Shown piece after piece: positions 25,616 through 35,162 of a stretch of DNA of 64,000 bases (the stretch's first letter is position 1; each line of letters opens with the position of its first letter). The translations under genes and the position numbers were made by a program. Source of the stretch: Microbacterium yannicii PS01. Its GTDB lineage: Bacteria > Actinomycetota > Actinomycetes > Actinomycetales > Microbacteriaceae. Under the pieces are notes generated by a model. That model saw only the letters and a program-made list of their open reading frames with translations. It was not told the origin of the DNA and made no database searches. The DNA is taken from assembly GCF_000304335.1 (NCBI RefSeq), contig NZ_CAJF01000007.1:90842-154841 (forward strand), read 5' to 3'.

Positions 25616-27249
25616 CGTGGGATGCCGGCGCCGCGCTCGAGCCCGCGGCCGAGGACGGCCCGCACACCGTCGGCCGCTGGCTGCTCGACCGTGCGGCGCT
25701 CTCGGGCCGACGCATCGCGATCGACGACCGGGGGGTTACCACCGATTACGCGACCCTCGCCGCCCGATCCAGGGATCTGGCGCGGGCTCTACGTGATGCG
25801 GGTTTCGGTCCCGGCGATCGGATCGCGACGGTGTCGGGAAATTCGACCGACCATGTGGTGGCGTTCTTCGCGTGCGCGCTCGCCGGCGTCGCATTCGTCC
25901 CGCTCTCCTGGCGGCTCACGCCGCGCGAGCTCTCCGACCTGATCTTGCGATCGGCGCCGTCGCTGATCCTCATCGACGACGAGCACGCCGCTCTCGCGGC
26001 GGAGGCGCTGCGCGTGCTGGGAGCCGGCGCAGGCGACAGGAGTGGCGGGATGCCCCCGCTCGCGCCGCTGGGGACCACCGGGGTGGAGGCCGGGCCTCCG
26101 CCGAGGCCGCGGCCCGGTCGCCGGGACTCGCCGCGCCCGGTGCGCGACGACGACCCGCTGCTGGTGATCTACACCTCCGGCAGCGAGGCGACACCCAAAG
26201 GGGTCGTCCTCACCCATGCCAACTGCTTCTGGAACAACCTCGCGCTGGCGCGCGCTCTCCCGCTGACCGAGGCCGACGTGGTGCTCGCAATGCTTCCGCA
26301 GTTCCACGTGGCCGCATGGAACTGCCAGCCGCTGCTCGCGTGGTGCACCGGTGCGACCGTGGTGCTCGAGCGGTCGTTCCAGCCGACCCGGGCGCTGAGG
26401 CTCATCGCCGACCGCGGGGTGACGGCGATGATGGGAGTGCCCACCCAGTACGGACTCCTCGCCGCCGATCGTGGATGGGAGTCGACCGACGTCTCGTCCT
26501 TGCGGCTCGCGCTCGTGGGAGGCGCCACGATGCCTGAGCGGGTTCAGGCGGCGTGGACGGCGCGCGGCGTACCGCTCACCCAGGGCTACGGTCTCACCGA
26601 GGCCGGGCCCAACGTGCTCTATCTTCCCGCCGATGGCACCGGGCCGGCGACGGGAGCCGTCGGCCGTCCGTACCCGCACGTCACGGTGCGCGTCGCGGAT
26701 CCCGAGACCGGCTTCCCGCTCGAGGGCGAGGCGACCGGCGAGCTGTGGGTGCGCGGCCCGAGCGTCTTCGCCGGCTATCTGGGGGACGAGCCCGCGACGG
26801 CGCGCGCGATGCGCGACGACTGGCTCCGGACGGGCGACCTCGTCTCGCGCGACCGGAGCGGGGTCTTCCGGGTGGTCGACCGCCTGAAGGACATCTTCAT
26901 CTCGGGTGGTGAGAACGTCGCTCCCGCCGAGGTGGAGCACGCCCTGGCACTGCATCCGCTGGTCGAGTCCGCGGCGGTCGTGGGCGTGCCCGATCCGGTG
27001 TGGGGCGAACGCGGTGTCGCCTTCGTGGTCCGCTCGGCCGGGGCCGCGCTGTCCGCCGACGAGCTGCTGGCGTATGCGCGACGCAATCTCGCCGCGTTCA
27101 AGGTGCCGGTGCAGATCGAGTTCGTCGAAGCGCTGCCGCGGTCGACGATCGAGAAGCTCGCCCGCTCGCGCCTGCGAGACCGGGCGCGCGCGCTGGCAGC
27201 AGGCGACTCGGCGGAGCCGCGCCCGATGACGAAGGAGGTGCCGCGATGA
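25612..27249 (+). CDS. AMP-forming acyl-CoA synthetase/ligase
   Basis: 545 residues. ANL-superfamily motifs: P-loop IYTSGSEATPKGVVLTHAN (~residues 185-203), the A5 motif GYGLTEAGPNVLY, the A8 hinge motif WLRTGDLVSRDRSGVFRVVDRLKDIFISGGENV and the A10 Lys in LPRSTIEKLARSRLR. In this class of enzyme ATP and a carboxylate form an acyl-AMP, then the CoA thioester. The gene sits between the importer and beta-oxidation/ketone-body-type genes, so it probably activates the imported acid. Chain length and structure of the acid cannot be read from sequence. ATGA overlaps at both ends. Confidence 0.93.
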   Translation: MTWDAGAALEPAAEDGPHTVGRWLLDRAALSGRRIAIDDRGVTTDYATLAARSRDLARALRDAGFGPGDRIATVSGNSTDHVVAFFACALAGVAFVPLSWRLTPRELSDLILRSAPSLILIDDEHAALAAEALRVLGAGAGDRSGGMPPLAPLGTTGVEAGPPPRPRPGRRDSPRPVRDDDPLLVIYTSGSEATPKGVVLTHANCFWNNLALARALPLTEADVVLAMLPQFHVAAWNCQPLLAWCTGATVVLERSFQPTRALRLIADRGVTAMMGVPTQYGLLAADRGWESTDVSSLRLALVGGATMPERVQAAWTARGVPLTQGYGLTEAGPNVLYLPADGTGPATGAVGRPYPHVTVRVADPETGFPLEGEATGELWVRGPSVFAGYLGDEPATARAMRDDWLRTGDLVSRDRSGVFRVVDRLKDIFISGGENVAPAEVEHALALHPLVESAAVVGVPDPVWGERGVAFVVRSAGAALSADELLAYARRNLAAFKVPVQIEFVEALPRSTIEKLARSRLRDRARALAAGDSAEPRPMTKEVPR

Positions 27250-27931
27250 GTCTTCCGGACGAGATCGTGGACGATCAGCAGAGTCCGGTCTCATCGGCGA
27301 CGGGGCGGCCCCTGACCAAGCGGGGGAGGCCACACGCCGACGACTCCTCGAGGCGGCGGAGCAGGTGTTCGCCGAGCAGGGCTACCACGAGGCATCCATC
27401 GTCAAGATCACCGAGCGTGCGGGAATCGGACTGGGCACCTTCTATCTGTACTTCGACAGCAAGCAGTCGATCTTCGAAGCGCTCGTGCTCGACCTCAATC
27501 GCCGGGTGCGTCACTCGATGTCGGAGGCGATGGCGGGCGCCGCTTCGCGACTGGAAGCGGAGCGGGCGGGCTTCTCCGGCTTCTTCCGCTTCACGGCGGA
27601 GCATCCTGCGCTGTACCGCGTCGTGCGCGAAGCGGAGTTCGTCTCGCCGGAGGTCCTCCGCATGCACTACACCCGCATCGTCGAAGGCTACGAGGCCGGT
27701 CTGCGAACTGCGCAGAAAGCCGGCGACGTCGACCGCGCTCTGGATCCCGAGACCACGGCGTGGGCCCTGATGGGCATGGGAGAGCTCATCGGCATGCGGT
27801 TCCTCCTGTGGGAGCGCGACGCCGAGGGCCGTCCGCCGGCTCAGCTGGACCCTCGGGTGTTCGCGGGCATGACGCGACTCATCGACAACGCGCTCGCACC
27901 GCGAGCCGAGACGGAAGGCGGAGTTCAGTGA
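27246..27931 (+). pseudogene. TetR/AcrR-family regulator with a single-base frameshift
   Basis: The ATG at 27246 overlaps the ligase stop. Its frame reads to LTKRG and then loses homology. The following frame carries the rest of a normal TetR protein: RRRLLEAAEQVFAEQGYHEAS, then ITERAGIGLGTFYLYFDSKQSIFEAL and a ligand-binding domain to 27931. Adding one G to the G5 run at 27322-27326 gives a continuous TKRGEATRRRLLEAAEQ helix, a standard TetR start. No in-frame start exists upstream of GTG 27365, and starting there would delete DNA-binding helix 1. Whether this is a real mutation or a homopolymer sequencing error is open. It would regulate the surrounding operon. Confidence 0.8.
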
Positions 27932-28695
27932 GCGATCGAGAAGTCGTCGAGAAGGATCTGGCGGGGCGCCGTGCGGTGGTCACCGGCGGTGCGAGCGGGA
28001 TCGGGCTGGCCTGCGTGCGGGAGTTCGCCTCACGCGGAGCCCACGTCGTCATCGCGGACCACCATGTGTATCTGACGGAGTCCATCGCAGACGAGGTCGG
28101 CGGCGACGCGTGGCTGGTCGACCTGGCGGATGTGGAGGCCCTCGAGAGCCTGACCCTCGACGCCGACATCCTCGTCAACAACGTCGGCATCCAGCGCGTG
28201 AGCCCGATCCCCGACTTCGCCCCCACGGACTTCCGGCTGATGCTGCGGCTCATGGTCGAATCGCCCTTCCTGCTGATCCGCGCGGTGCTTCCGGGCATGT
28301 ACCGTCGCAACTGGGGACGGATCATCAACGTCTCCAGCGCTCACGGCCTGCGCGCGAGCGCCTTCAAGTCCGCCTACGTCACGGCCAAGCACGGTCTCGA
28401 GGGGCTGTCCAAGGTGACGGCTCTCGAAGGCGCGCCGCACGGGGTGACGAGCAACTGCGTCAATCCGTCGTACGTGCGGACACCGCTCGTCGAGCACCAG
28501 ATCGCGGATCAGGCGGGCGTGCACGGCATTCCCGAAGACGAGGTCGTCGAGAAGGTGCTGCTCACCGAGAACGCCATCAAGCGCCTTATCGAGCCCGACG
28601 AGGTCGCGTCGCTCGTCGGCTGGCTGGTCTCGGACAAGGCCGGCATGGTGACGGGGGCCTCGTACACGATGGATGGCGGGTGGACGGCGCGATGA
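27928..28695 (+). CDS. 3-hydroxybutyrate-dehydrogenase-like SDR
   Basis: 255 residues. Cofactor motif TGGASGIG (residues ~20-27), DILVNNVGIQRVSPI, then NVSSAHGLRASAFKSAYVTAKHGLEGLSK with the Ser and the YxxxK pair, and VNPSYVRTPLVEHQI, a block seen in D-3-hydroxybutyrate dehydrogenases. Predicted reaction: 3-hydroxybutyrate + NAD+ to acetoacetate + NADH in the cytosol. The downstream SCOT/thiolase genes would consume acetoacetate. GTG start overlaps the TetR stop; ATGA with the next gene. Confidence 0.86.
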   Translation: MSDREVVEKDLAGRRAVVTGGASGIGLACVREFASRGAHVVIADHHVYLTESIADEVGGDAWLVDLADVEALESLTLDADILVNNVGIQRVSPIPDFAPTDFRLMLRLMVESPFLLIRAVLPGMYRRNWGRIINVSSAHGLRASAFKSAYVTAKHGLEGLSKVTALEGAPHGVTSNCVNPSYVRTPLVEHQIADQAGVHGIPEDEVVEKVLLTENAIKRLIEPDEVASLVGWLVSDKAGMVTGASYTMDGGWTAR

Positions 28696-29693
28696 CGGCG
28701 AAGGCGGCAGGTCGACCGGGGAGCACAGGCGTGTCGGGCGACACGGTGCTTCCGGAAGGCACGGCGGTGCCCGAGGCCTCGGCCGACAGGTCGGGCCATC
28801 GGTATCGCGCGCTCGACGTGCCGGTCGCCGGCGGCGACCTGCGTGTGGGCGTGTGGGAGCCCGAGCGCCCGAACGGGGCGGACGTCCTCCTCGTGCACGG
28901 GGTGACGGCGTCGCACCTCGCGTGGCCGTTCGTCGTCGACCGGCTGCCCGGTGTGCGCGCCGTCGCTCCCGACCTGCGCGGCCGCGGAGCCAGCAATGCC
29001 CTGGCCGGAGATGCCGGCATGCGCGCGCATGCGGACGACCTTGCGGCGACGCTCGATGCGCTCGGCATCGAGCGCGCTGTCGTCGTCGGGCACTCCATGG
29101 GTGCCTTCGTCGCGGTGGTCTTCGCCCATCGTCACCCCGAACGGGTGGCGCGACTGGTGCTCGTCGACGGGGGGCTGCCCCTGGATGTCCCGCCCGGACT
29201 CGATGCCGACCAGCTCATGTCGGGGATCCTGGGACCGACGGCCGCTCGACTGTCGATGCGATTCGCCGACGTGGGGGAGTACCTCGACTTTTGGCGGGCG
29301 CACCCCGCGTTCCGCGAGAACTGGACGCCCGAGCTGGAGAGGTACCTCGCCTACGATCTCGTGGACGACGGTGAGGGCGCACTCCGCCCGGCGACGAGCT
29401 ACCGGACCACGGCCGAGGACACCCTCGACATGAACACCGGGTCGGTGCTGCCCGACGCGCTTGCCGGGCTGCGACACCCGGCCCGCCTGCTCACCGTCTC
29501 GCGCGGACTGCAGGATGACCCGCCCGGTCTCTACGCTCCGGACCACCTGAAGCGCGTGCTCGCCGACCGGCCCGGCGTCGCGCATCAGCGTCTTGAGGGC
29601 CTCAATCACTACACGATCGTCATGTCGCCGGCGGGCGCGGATGCCGTCGCCGCCGTCGTACGCGATGAACTGGCTCTCGCCGAGCCGGCCTAG
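28692..29693 (+). CDS. alpha/beta-fold hydrolase
   Basis: 333 residues. The canonical fold is clear: LLVHGVTASHLAWPF (oxyanion HG), APDLRGRGASN, nucleophile elbow VVVGHSMGAFVA (GHSMG, Ser ~135) and a late His in LNHYTIVMS. A lid segment follows the nucleophile. It may cleave an ester to release the acid handled by the rest of the operon (inference from context). ATGA overlap with the SDR; it is the last gene of the coupled run, and the IclR gene converges on it. Confidence 0.88.
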   Translation: MTAKAAGRPGSTGVSGDTVLPEGTAVPEASADRSGHRYRALDVPVAGGDLRVGVWEPERPNGADVLLVHGVTASHLAWPFVVDRLPGVRAVAPDLRGRGASNALAGDAGMRAHADDLAATLDALGIERAVVVGHSMGAFVAVVFAHRHPERVARLVLVDGGLPLDVPPGLDADQLMSGILGPTAARLSMRFADVGEYLDFWRAHPAFRENWTPELERYLAYDLVDDGEGALRPATSYRTTAEDTLDMNTGSVLPDALAGLRHPARLLTVSRGLQDDPPGLYAPDHLKRVLADRPGVAHQRLEGLNHYTIVMSPAGADAVAAVVRDELALAEPA

Positions 29694-29705
29694 CGGAGCC
29701 GCGTC

Positions 29706-30494
29706 TCACCGGGAGGCGGCGATCCGAGTCGTCAGCTGATGGGCGTGCGCGAGGAGGGTGCGGCCCAGTTCGGGCAGCCTGTCGGGACCGTATCGGAACT
29801 CGACGCCGGTGAGGCTGAGCGCCCACTGCGGGTGCCCCTCTCTCGTGAACACGGCGGCGCCGATGCCGTAGGAGCCTTCGACGATGAGTCCGGGGTTGAC
29901 GGCGTAGCCGCGTTCCTGCGTCTCGCGCAGCCTTCTGCGCAGGCGCTGCTCGCTATGAGCGGCGCCCCACTCTCCTGAGATGTCGGGATGCCGATCGAAG
30001 TAGGCGTCCACATCGTGAGGTGGCAGGAATGCCAGGATCGCCAGTCCCGCCGACGCGACGCCGAGCGGGAAGCGCACGCCCTCCGACAGCACGAACGATC
30101 GGATCGGGAAGCTGCCCTCCTCTCGCAGGAGGCATACCGTCTCGTCTCCGCGCCGCACCGACAGGAACGCGCTCTCCTCGGTGCGCACCGCGAGCGAGCG
30201 CACGATGTCGCGTGCGATCGCGGTGATGTCGTAGCGGGATGCCGCCACCGTGCCCATCAGGTACAGTTCGGGTCCCGGCATCCACCGCCCCGTTCGGTCG
30301 TCCTGATCGACCAGGCCCTCGTGACGCAGGGCCGTCAGCAGACGGTGGGTCGTAGGACGGGTGAGGTCCGCGCGACGGGCGAGATCGGCGACGGTCACGC
30401 CCTCCTCCCCGGCGGAGGTGACCAGACGCAGCAGATGCGCGGCACGGGCGACCGCTTGCGCGCCGGGCACGGTGCCTTTCGACGTACCGTCCAC
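29706..30494 (-). CDS. IclR-family transcriptional regulator
   Basis: 262 residues. The N-terminal winged helix (AVARAAHLLRLVTS, VTVADLARRADLTRPTTHRLLTALRHEGLV) is followed by the IclR effector domain (FLSVRRGDETVCLLREEGSFPIRSFVLSEGVRFPLGVASAGLAILAF, NPGLIVEGSYGIGAAVF). It is divergent from scoA and probably controls the scoA-scoB-thiolase genes. The GTG at 30494 lies inside a palindrome; a GTG at 30470 is an alternative that would leave the TATAGT-like -10 and palindrome upstream of the start. Confidence 0.88.
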   Translation of the reverse strand: MDGTSKGTVPGAQAVARAAHLLRLVTSAGEEGVTVADLARRADLTRPTTHRLLTALRHEGLVDQDDRTGRWMPGPELYLMGTVAASRYDITAIARDIVRSLAVRTEESAFLSVRRGDETVCLLREEGSFPIRSFVLSEGVRFPLGVASAGLAILAFLPPHDVDAYFDRHPDISGEWGAAHSEQRLRRRLRETQERGYAVNPGLIVEGSYGIGAAVFTREGHPQWALSLTGVEFRYGPDRLPELGRTLLAHAHQLTTRIAASR

Positions 30495-30503
30495 TATATG
30501 GAC
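30489..30503. promoter_or_regulatory. IclR-type operator palindrome
   Basis: GTCCA-CTATA-TGGAC is a perfect 5-5-5 inverted repeat located at the start of the iclR gene and about 100 bp upstream of scoA. Its minus strand contains TATAGT, a plausible -10. Both facts fit auto- and divergent regulation by the IclR protein. Confidence 0.6.
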
Positions 30504-30599
30504 GCTAGGCCATCGATGCTCCACATGGCAAGCGCCGTCGTGACAGCGCAGAGACCCCTCGTCGAGGATGGAAGCGTAGTCACGAGCGAAGGAGCACGA

Positions 30600-31400
30600 G
30601 TGATCGACAAGACCTGGGGTTCGGCGGCCGAGGCGGTCGCCGACATCCGTGACGGAGCGTCTCTCGCGGTGGGAGGATTCGGTCTCTCGGGAAACCCGAT
30701 CGCGCTGATCGAGGCGCTCCTTGCGCAGGGCACCAGCGACCTCAGCATCGTCAGCAACAACTGCGGCGTGGACGACTGGGGACTGGGAATACTCCTGGAC
30801 GCCAAGCGCATCCGCAAGATGACATCGTCCTATGTGGGAGAGAACAAGGAGTTCGAGCGCCAGTTCCTCTCGGGCGAGCTCGAGCTCGAGCTCACGCCGC
30901 AGGGCACGCTCGCCGAGAAGCTCCGCGCCGGCGGGTCGGGCATCGCCGCCTTCTACACGCAGACGGGCGTCGGCACTCAGGTGGCCGAGGGCGGCCTGCC
31001 CCGCAAGTACGACGGTGCGGGCGGCATCGCGGTGGCCTCGCCGGTCAAGGACGTCCGGACGTTCGAGTTCGGAGGCGCCTCGAGCGAGTTCGTGCTCGAG
31101 GAGGCCATCGTCACCGACTTCGCGCTGGTTCACGCGCTGCGGGGAGACCGCCACGGCAATCTCGTCTTCAACAAGTCGGCCCGCAATTTCAACCCGCTCG
31201 CCGCGATGGCCGGAACGGTGTGCATCGCCCAGGTCGAGGAGCTCGTCGAACCGGGTGAACTCGACCCCGACAGCATCCACCTCCCCGGCATCTACGTGCA
31301 CCGCATCGTCGAGGTCGGCACCGACATCGAGAAGCGCATCGAGCGGCGCACCGTGTCGGTCGCGCAGGCCGCAGCTCGCGAGATGCCGGAAGGGGCATGA
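30600..31400 (+). CDS. scoA: 3-oxoacid CoA-transferase subunit A
   Basis: 266 residues. Family I CoA-transferase alpha subunit: [18 protein letters not shown] near the N-terminus, then [45 protein letters not shown] and the C-terminal [23 protein letters not shown]. With subunit B it moves CoA from succinyl-CoA to acetoacetate or a related 3-oxoacid. PcaI (3-oxoadipate) is an alternative, but the nearby 3-hydroxybutyrate dehydrogenase favours acetoacetate. GTG start after AAGGAG. Confidence 0.92.
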   Translation: MIDKTWGSAAEAVADIRDGASLAVGGFGLSGNPIALIEALLAQGTSDLSIVSNNCGVDDWGLGILLDAKRIRKMTSSYVGENKEFERQFLSGELELELTPQGTLAEKLRAGGSGIAAFYTQTGVGTQVAEGGLPRKYDGAGGIAVASPVKDVRTFEFGGASSEFVLEEAIVTDFALVHALRGDRHGNLVFNKSARNFNPLAAMAGTVCIAQVEELVEPGELDPDSIHLPGIYVHRIVEVGTDIEKRIERRTVSVAQAAAREMPEGA

Positions 31401-31401
31401 C

Positions 31402-32055
31402 ATGGCGCTGACACGCAACGAGATGGCCGCCCGGGCAGCGCAGGAGCTCGCCGACGGCGCGTACGTCAACCTCGGGATCGGGCTGCCGACCCTCGTGCCG
31501 AATGTGGTCCCCGACGGCGTCACCGTGGTGCTGCAGTCCGAGAACGGCATTCTGGGCGTCGGTCCCTACCCCACCGAGGAGCACGTCGACCCCGACCTCA
31601 TCAACGCCGGCAAGGAGACGGTGACGACTCTCCCCGGAGCGGCCTTCTTCGACTCGGCCACGAGCTTCGGCATGATCCGCGGCGGCAAGATCGACGCCGC
31701 GATCCTCGGCGCGATGCAGGTGTCGGCCACCGGCGACCTCGCGAACTGGATGATCCCCGGAAAGATGGTGAAGGGCCCGGGCGGTGCGATGGACCTCGTG
31801 CACGGTGCCGCGAAGGTGATCGTTCTGATGGAGCACGTCGCGAAGGACGGCAGCCCCAAGATCGTGAACGAGTGCTCGCTGCCGCTCACCGGTCGCGCAG
31901 TGGTGGATCGCATCATCACCGATCTGGCCGTCATCGATGTCACCGGCGACGGTCTCGTGCTGGTCGAAGTGGCCCCGGGCGTCACGGTGAACGAGGTGGT
32001 CGCCGCCACGGAACCCCTGCTGACCGTCTCGGACGAACTCAAGGAGAGAGCATGA
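31402..32055 (+). CDS. scoB: 3-oxoacid CoA-transferase subunit B
   Basis: 217 residues. Beta-subunit landmarks: [14 protein letters not shown], the catalytic Glu in [12 protein letters not shown], and [20 protein letters not shown]. The ATG lies one base after the scoA stop. Its stop overlaps the thiolase ATG. It carries the glutamyl-CoA intermediate of the reaction. Confidence 0.93.
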   Translation: MALTRNEMAARAAQELADGAYVNLGIGLPTLVPNVVPDGVTVVLQSENGILGVGPYPTEEHVDPDLINAGKETVTTLPGAAFFDSATSFGMIRGGKIDAAILGAMQVSATGDLANWMIPGKMVKGPGGAMDLVHGAAKVIVLMEHVAKDGSPKIVNECSLPLTGRAVVDRIITDLAVIDVTGDGLVLVEVAPGVTVNEVVAATEPLLTVSDELKERA

Positions 32056-33236
32056 ACCACGACGACATCGTCATCGTCGCCGCTGCACGCACACCGCAGG
32101 GACGGCTGAAGGGCCAGCTGGCGCCGCTCACCGCCGTACAGCTCGGCAGCGCCGCGATCCGCGGCGCGCTCGAGCGGGGCGGAGTCCCCGCTGAGGCCGT
32201 CGACGCGGTCCTGGTCGGTCAGGTCCTTCCCGCCGGCTCGGGACAGAACCCCGCTCGCCAGGCGGCTGTGGGCGCCGGCATCCCCTGGAACGTGCACTCG
32301 AGTTCGGTGAACAAGGTCTGCCTCTCGGGCCTGACCGCGATCATCGACGGCGCTCGCATGATCTCCGTCGGCGATGCCACCGTGGTGGTGGCCGCCGGGA
32401 TGGAGTCGATGACGCGCGCGCCGCATCTGCTCATGGGCTCGCGTGACGGCTGGGCCTACGGCTCGATCGAGGTGCTCGACCACATGGCGTACGACGGGCT
32501 CACCGACGCCTACGACCGCGAGAGCATGGGCGCGTCGACGGAACGGCACAACGGTCGCCTCGAGGTGACCCGTGAGATGCAGGATTCCGTCGCCGCGCGC
32601 TCGCACCAGCGGGCGGCCGCCGCTCAGGCCGCCGGCGTCTTCGATGCGGAGCTGGTGGAGATCGAGATCCCGCAGCGCAAGGGCGACCCGGTCGTGGTCA
32701 CGCGTGACGAAGGTGTGCGCCCCGATACGACGGTCGAGACGCTCGGCCGCCTGCGGCCGGCGTTCGCGGAGGGGGGTTCGATCACGGCGGGAAACTCCTC
32801 TCAGATCTCCGACGGCGCGTCGGCGGTGGTGCTGACCACCCGCGCGCACGCCGACGCCAGTGGCTGGGACGTCCTCGCCGTCGTCGGCGCGTCGGGTCAG
32901 GTCGCCGGCCCCGACAACTCGCTCCACTCGCAGCCCGCCCGCGCGATCGAGAAGGCCTGCGCGAAGCAGGGCATCGCCGTCTCGGAGCTCGATCTGGTCG
33001 AGATCAACGAAGCCTTCGGCGCCGTGGTCGCCCGCTCGCAGGACGAGCTCGGCCTGTCGGACGACATCGTCAACCCGCACGGCGGCGGCATCGCGATCGG
33101 GCATCCCATCGGGGCCTCGGGGAACCGGCTCGTCGTGCACGCCGTGCACGAGCTGGCCCGCAGAGGCGGCGGGACGGCAGCCGTGGCCCTGTGCGGCGGC
33201 GGCGGTCAGGGCGACGCGCTCATCCTCACCCGCTGA
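32052..33236 (+). CDS. acetyl-CoA acetyltransferase (thiolase)
   Basis: 394 residues. All three catalytic motifs are present: acyl-accepting Cys in [11 protein letters not shown] (~residue 91), NEAFGAV with [10 protein letters not shown] (His), and the C-terminal CGGGGQGDA (Cys). Length and sequence style fit biosynthetic/degradative acetoacetyl-CoA thiolases, which split acetoacetyl-CoA into two acetyl-CoA. This completes a ketone-body route with the CoA-transferase. ATGA overlap with scoB; AGGAGAGAG precedes the start. Confidence 0.93.
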   Translation: MNHDDIVIVAAARTPQGRLKGQLAPLTAVQLGSAAIRGALERGGVPAEAVDAVLVGQVLPAGSGQNPARQAAVGAGIPWNVHSSSVNKVCLSGLTAIIDGARMISVGDATVVVAAGMESMTRAPHLLMGSRDGWAYGSIEVLDHMAYDGLTDAYDRESMGASTERHNGRLEVTREMQDSVAARSHQRAAAAQAAGVFDAELVEIEIPQRKGDPVVVTRDEGVRPDTTVETLGRLRPAFAEGGSITAGNSSQISDGASAVVLTTRAHADASGWDVLAVVGASGQVAGPDNSLHSQPARAIEKACAKQGIAVSELDLVEINEAFGAVVARSQDELGLSDDIVNPHGGGIAIGHPIGASGNRLVVHAVHELARRGGGTAAVALCGGGGQGDALILTR

Positions 33237-33291
33237 TCCCGACGTCGCGGGGCCGGCGACTGCGGTCACGGCCTCGCGGCCCGGGAAGGCG

Positions 33292-33546
33292 TCAGCGCTG
33301 GATGCGGCGCTTGAGCAGCTTCTTCTCGCGGCCGTGAATGGGGGAGTCGTTGGCGATCAGCTCGCCCCGCGAAGCCCGGCGCACGTCGACGATCGAGCCG
33401 ATGGCCAGGGCCAGGGAGATGCCCCAGCTCAGCCATGCCAGAGCGGTCCGCCACGTGAACGGCTCCTGCTCGCGCACCGCTCGCAACAGCGTCATGCCTC
33501 CGGTGAACGCCGCGATCAAGCCGGTGCCGAAGAGGTACTTGCGCAT
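33292..33546 (-). CDS. small two-helix membrane protein
   Basis: 84 residues. Two hydrophobic segments (YLFGTGLIAAFTGGMTLL and WLSWGISLALAIGSIVDV) are followed by a basic C-terminus ending in KKLLKRRIQR. No known family. TAGCGT (33558-33553) lies exactly 6 nt before the ATG, which fits the leaderless pattern of the window and supports it as a real gene. It converges on the thiolase. Confidence 0.6.
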   Translation of the reverse strand: MRKYLFGTGLIAAFTGGMTLLRAVREQEPFTWRTALAWLSWGISLALAIGSIVDVRRASRGELIANDSPIHGREKKLLKRRIQR

Positions 33547-33680
33547 GCGCCCACGCTAGCGCGCCGAACGCGCCATATGCGCCCCTTGACATCGCCCGCC
33601 GCACTCGTCAAGGGCCCGCGGACGCGCAATCGGTCACGCTAGCCTGGGGTGGCCTCGTCCCCGACCCGTCAGGAGCCCGC

Positions 33681-35162
33681 GTGACAACGCTCGAACGACT
33701 GGCCGAACTCGTCGTCGTCGCCAATCGGCTTCCCGTGGACCGGGTGGCCGACGGCGACGGCGAGCCTTCCTGGCGGCGATCGCCGGGCGGGCTGGTCACG
33801 GCCCTCGAGCCGGTCATGCGGCGTTCGGACGGCGCGTGGGTCGGCTGGCCCGGTCAGCCCGACATCGAGGTCGAGCCCTTCGACTTCGAGGGTGCCTACC
33901 TCGTTCCGGTCTCGCTCACCGCTGAAGAGATCGAGCTCTACTACGAGGGCATGTCGAACGACACGTTCTGGCCGCTCTATCACGATGTGATCTCCGAGCC
34001 CCGCTATCGCCGCGTCTGGTGGGACGCGTACGTCCGGGTCAACAAGAGGTTCGCTGATGCGGCAGCCGCCGTCGCCGCGCCGGGTGCGACGGTCTGGGTG
34101 CAGGACTACCAGCTCCAGCTGGTGCCGCGCATGCTGCGTGAAGCACGGCCGGATCTCACCATCGGCTACTTCCACCACATTCCTTTCCCCGCATACGGCC
34201 TCTACTCGCAGCTGCCGTGGCGGCGCCAGGTGCTCGAAGGACTGCTGGGCGCCGACGTGATCGGCTTTCAGCGGGTGGCGGATGCCGGGAATTTCGCCCG
34301 CGCCGTACGTCGCCAGCTGCGCTACGAGACGAAGGCCTCGGGCATCATCGTCCCGAACCCCGACGGATCGACGCGCCGGTCGCTGGCCAAGGCGTTCCCC
34401 ATCTCCATCGACGCCGCGTCGTACATCGAGCTCGCCCGTCGCCCGGACGTGCAGGAGCGTGCGCGAGAGATCCGCGAGAGCCTGGGCAACCCGAAGAAGA
34501 TCCTCCTCGGCGTGGACCGGCTCGACTACACCAAAGGCATCCGGCATCGCATGAAGGCGTTCGGCGAGCTCCTCGAGGACGGCAAGCTGTCGGTCGAGGA
34601 CGTCACGCTCGTGCAGGTGGCGAGCCCCAGCCGCGAGCGGGTTGAGGCGTACATGCAGCTGCGCGACGAGATCGAGCTGATGGTGGGACGCGTGAACGGC
34701 GACCACGACACCATGGGCCACACCGCCATCAGGTATCTGCACCAGGCCTATCCGCGCGAGGAGATGGTCGCGCTCTTCCTCGCCGCGGACGTGATGCTCG
34801 TCACGGCGCTACGGGACGGCATGAATCTGGTCGCCAAGGAGTATGTCGCCTCGCGGATCGACAATCGCGGCGTGCTCGTGCTGAGCGAGTTCGCCGGTGC
34901 CGCGGATGAGCTGCCCAGCGCCGTGCGCATCAATCCCCACGACATCGACGGGATGAAGGACGCCATCATGCGAGCCATCGACATGCCGGCGGCCGAACAG
35001 GGACGGCGCATGCGGGCTCTGCGCAAGAAGGTGATCGAGAGCGACGTCGCGCGCTGGTCCAAGTCGTTCCTCGACACCCTGGCCGACGCGCGGGACCACC
35101 ACCAGCCCACCGCGCCAGGGCGCCTGGAGGGGCCGGATCTCTCGGAAGAGGCCGGCGAGTGA
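33681..35162 (+). CDS. otsA: trehalose-6-phosphate synthase
   Basis: 493 residues. GT20 family landmarks: VVVANRLPVDRV, WRRSPGGLVTALEPV, WVQDYQLQLVPRML, YFHHIPFPAYGLYSQLPW and GVDRLDYTKGIRHRMKAF, with donor-site DGMNLVAKEYVAS. It joins UDP-glucose (or ADP/GDP-glucose) to glucose-6-phosphate. GTG start with AGGAG 5 nt upstream. It overlaps otsB by GTGA, so both enzymes of the OtsAB route are made together; the route serves osmotic and desiccation protection. Confidence 0.96.
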   Translation: MTTLERLAELVVVANRLPVDRVADGDGEPSWRRSPGGLVTALEPVMRRSDGAWVGWPGQPDIEVEPFDFEGAYLVPVSLTAEEIELYYEGMSNDTFWPLYHDVISEPRYRRVWWDAYVRVNKRFADAAAAVAAPGATVWVQDYQLQLVPRMLREARPDLTIGYFHHIPFPAYGLYSQLPWRRQVLEGLLGADVIGFQRVADAGNFARAVRRQLRYETKASGIIVPNPDGSTRRSLAKAFPISIDAASYIELARRPDVQERAREIRESLGNPKKILLGVDRLDYTKGIRHRMKAFGELLEDGKLSVEDVTLVQVASPSRERVEAYMQLRDEIELMVGRVNGDHDTMGHTAIRYLHQAYPREEMVALFLAADVMLVTALRDGMNLVAKEYVASRIDNRGVLVLSEFAGAADELPSAVRINPHDIDGMKDAIMRAIDMPAAEQGRRMRALRKKVIESDVARWSKSFLDTLADARDHHQPTAPGRLEGPDLSEEAGE

